From Rhizobiaceae bacterium (GTDB lineage Bacteria > Pseudomonadota > Alphaproteobacteria > Rhizobiales > Rhizobiaceae): DNA of 10,100 bases. Under the pieces are notes generated by a model, which had not been told where the DNA came from, ran no database searches, and saw only the letters and a list, made by a program, of their open reading frames with translations. Positions 8,872-10,100 of the stretch are shown here, one piece after another. A program made the position numbers and the translations under genes. Every line of letters starts with the position of its first letter. The first letter of the stretch is position 1. Location: the NCBI GenBank assembly GCA_913776675.1, contig CAJYRE010000076.1:1-10100 (forward strand), given 5' to 3'.

Positions 8872-10056
8872 TCAGTTCGACTGACGCCGCAAGAAGGCAG
8901 GAATCTCAAGCTGATCGTCATCATGCGATGCACGAGTCTGAGGCACCTGACGACCCTGATCGTCCAGATTACCACGGCGTGGCGCATAGACACTGGCTTC
9001 CGGTGACAGCGGGCGACGCTGCTGTGGGGCAGCAGCCGGTGCGGCTGGAGCCACATCGGCATCATCCTGACGACCCAGTGACGAGGTGATGCGACGCAAC
9101 AGACCCATCGGGCCACGATCTTCCGTTACCTGTGCAGCAGCGGGATGATTGCGATGCTCCATTTCAGCCTGAACAACTGGCGAGAAGTCTTCCACCTTCG
9201 GCATACGAACCGGCTCTGGCTGACGCATCACGGGAGCAACAGGCTCCTGACGGAAAACCGAAGGGGCTGGCTGCTGAACCGGTGCTGGAGCAGGCTGCGG
9301 TGCTGGCGCACGAACAACAGGCTGCTCAGGCGCTGCAAACGATGAAAACAGCTTGCTCTGTGGGCGGAAATCGTCAACCGGGGCCGCGGCAACAGGCTGC
9401 GGAGCAACAACGGGTGCGGCAGCTTGTGCAGCAGCATCCTGACGGGCCAGAGCAATTTCCAGTTCACGCTCCAGTGCGGCTTCCGCTGCACGAATCTGAT
9501 CTGCAATCGCATCCCGAGCTGGCTGAGCGGCAGCCATTGGAGCCGCTGCAACAGGGGCTGGCTGTGCAACAGGGGCTGGAGCCGGAGCAGCAGGGGCTGG
9601 CGCAAAAGCAGCAGCCGAACGAACCAGCGGCTTGGCAGCCATGGTGCGCATTTCAGCGCCACGGGCTTCCAGAGCATTGGCCGCACGATCGATACCAGTG
9701 GCCACAACAGACACGCGGATGAGGCCTTCCAGCGCTTCGTCGAAGGTCGCGCCGAGGATGATGTTGGCATCGGCATCCACTTCTTCGCGGATACGGGTGG
9801 CAGCTTCGTCGACTTCGAACAACGTCAGGTCGCGGCCACCCGTGATGGAGATCAGCAGGCCCTGCGCGCCCTTCATCGAGGTTTCGTCCAGCAGCGGGTT
9901 GGCAATGGCCGCTTCCGCAGCCTGAAGCGCACGACCTGGGCCGGACGCTTCGCCGGTGCCCATCATGGCGCGACCCATCTCACGCATCACCGAGCGAACG
10001 TCAGCGAAGTCGAGGTTGATCAGGCCTTCCTTGACCATCAGGTCGGTGATGCAGGC
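8872..10056 (-). CDS. ftsZ: Cell division protein FtsZ (5' part missing)
   Basis: FtsZ is the tubulin-like GTPase that forms the division ring. About 394 codons are present. The visible part begins [20 protein letters not shown], which includes the T7 synergy loop NLDFAD (the Asn and two Asp that complete GTP hydrolysis in the neighbouring subunit). By comparison with E. coli FtsZ (ITxLxxxxGLINVDFADV at about 195-213), roughly 190 N-terminal residues, including the GGGTGTG motif, are missing. The C-terminal GTPase subdomain ends near VVATGID. A linker of about 230 residues rich in Ala, Pro and Gln follows (about 8929-9618). The conserved tail [14 protein letters not shown] is the FtsA/regulator-binding peptide. 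The long linker is typical of rhizobial FtsZ. The reading frame continues upstream of the ATG at 10036-10038 as far as 10056, where adapter sequence begins, so that ATG is internal and not the start. Confidence 0.97.
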   Translation of the reverse strand, partial: ACITDLMVKEGLINLDFADVRSVMREMGRAMMGTGEASGPGRALQAAEAAIANPLLDETSMKGAQGLLISITGGRDLTLFEVDEAATRIREEVDADANIILGATFDEALEGLIRVSVVATGIDRAANALEARGAEMRTMAAKPLVRSAAAFAPAPAAPAPAPVAQPAPVAAAPMAAAQPARDAIADQIRAAEAALERELEIALARQDAAAQAAAPVVAPQPVAAAPVDDFRPQSKLFSSFAAPEQPVVRAPAPQPAPAPVQQPAPSVFRQEPVAPVMRQPEPVRMPKVEDFSPVVQAEMEHRNHPAAAQVTEDRGPMGLLRRITSSLGRQDDADVAPAAPAAAPQQRRPLSPEASVYAPRRGNLDDQGRQVPQTRASHDDDQLEIPAFLRRQSN

Positions 10057-10100
10057 AGATCGGAAGAGCGTCGTGTAGGGAAAGAGTGTTACAGGTCGTG
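10057..10100. other. Illumina TruSeq-type adapter contamination at the contig end
   Basis: Bases 10057-10089 equal the 33-nt TruSeq read-1 (P5 side) adapter in reverse complement: it begins AGATCGGAAGAGC and ends GGGAAAGAGTGT. The next 8 bases, TACAGGTC (10090-10097), sit where an i5 index belongs. The last three, GTG, match the start of the P5 segment that follows the index in dual-index libraries. FtsZ coding sequence stops exactly at the junction. These 44 bases are a library artefact. Confidence 0.97.

Noticed and set aside
9132..9722. A Gln/Pro/Glu-rich plus-strand frame of 196 codons opposite ftsZ
   Set aside because: It is the antisense reading of the repetitive Ala/Pro/Gln linker of FtsZ, and the apparent repeat content comes from that linker.

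Overview
The window looks like a chromosomal stretch of an alphaproteobacterium, most likely a member of the Rhizobiaceae (Agrobacterium/Rhizobium/Allorhizobium type). This is inferred from the gene order at the end of the division and cell-wall cluster (ftsZ, lpxC, bamD, recN ... ligA), from an FtsZ with a very long Ala/Pro/Gln-rich linker ending in a rhizobial-type EIPAFLRRQ tail, and from the moderately high GC. All seven confident genes lie on the minus strand, so transcription runs from right to left.

From right to left, the window holds: (1) 44 bases of Illumina TruSeq-type sequencing adapter at 10057-10100, not biological sequence; (2) the 3' two thirds of ftsZ, cut at the adapter junction, followed by a very strong intrinsic terminator; (3) lpxC, with a probable own promoter and a leader of about 110 nt, followed by a second clear terminator; (4) a run of five closely spaced genes with no convincing terminator between them: bamD, recN, a cardiolipin-synthase-type phospholipase D gene, an endonuclease/exonuclease/phosphatase (EEP) family gene, and ligA; (5) about 170 bases beyond ligA with an open plus-strand frame that may be the tail of a different gene.

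Functionally this is envelope biogenesis plus division and DNA maintenance. FtsZ builds the division ring, LpxC commits UDP-GlcNAc derivatives to lipid A, and BamD inserts outer-membrane proteins. Cls-type PLD makes or remodels cardiolipin. RecN and LigA act in double-strand break repair and nick sealing. The cls-EEP pair between recN and ligA is the least routine part of the layout.

I found no sign of a new biological system. The main second-look items are the adapter at the right end (and the false ftsZ start it creates), the cls-EEP pair, and the unexplained plus-strand reading frame overlapping the 3' end of ligA.
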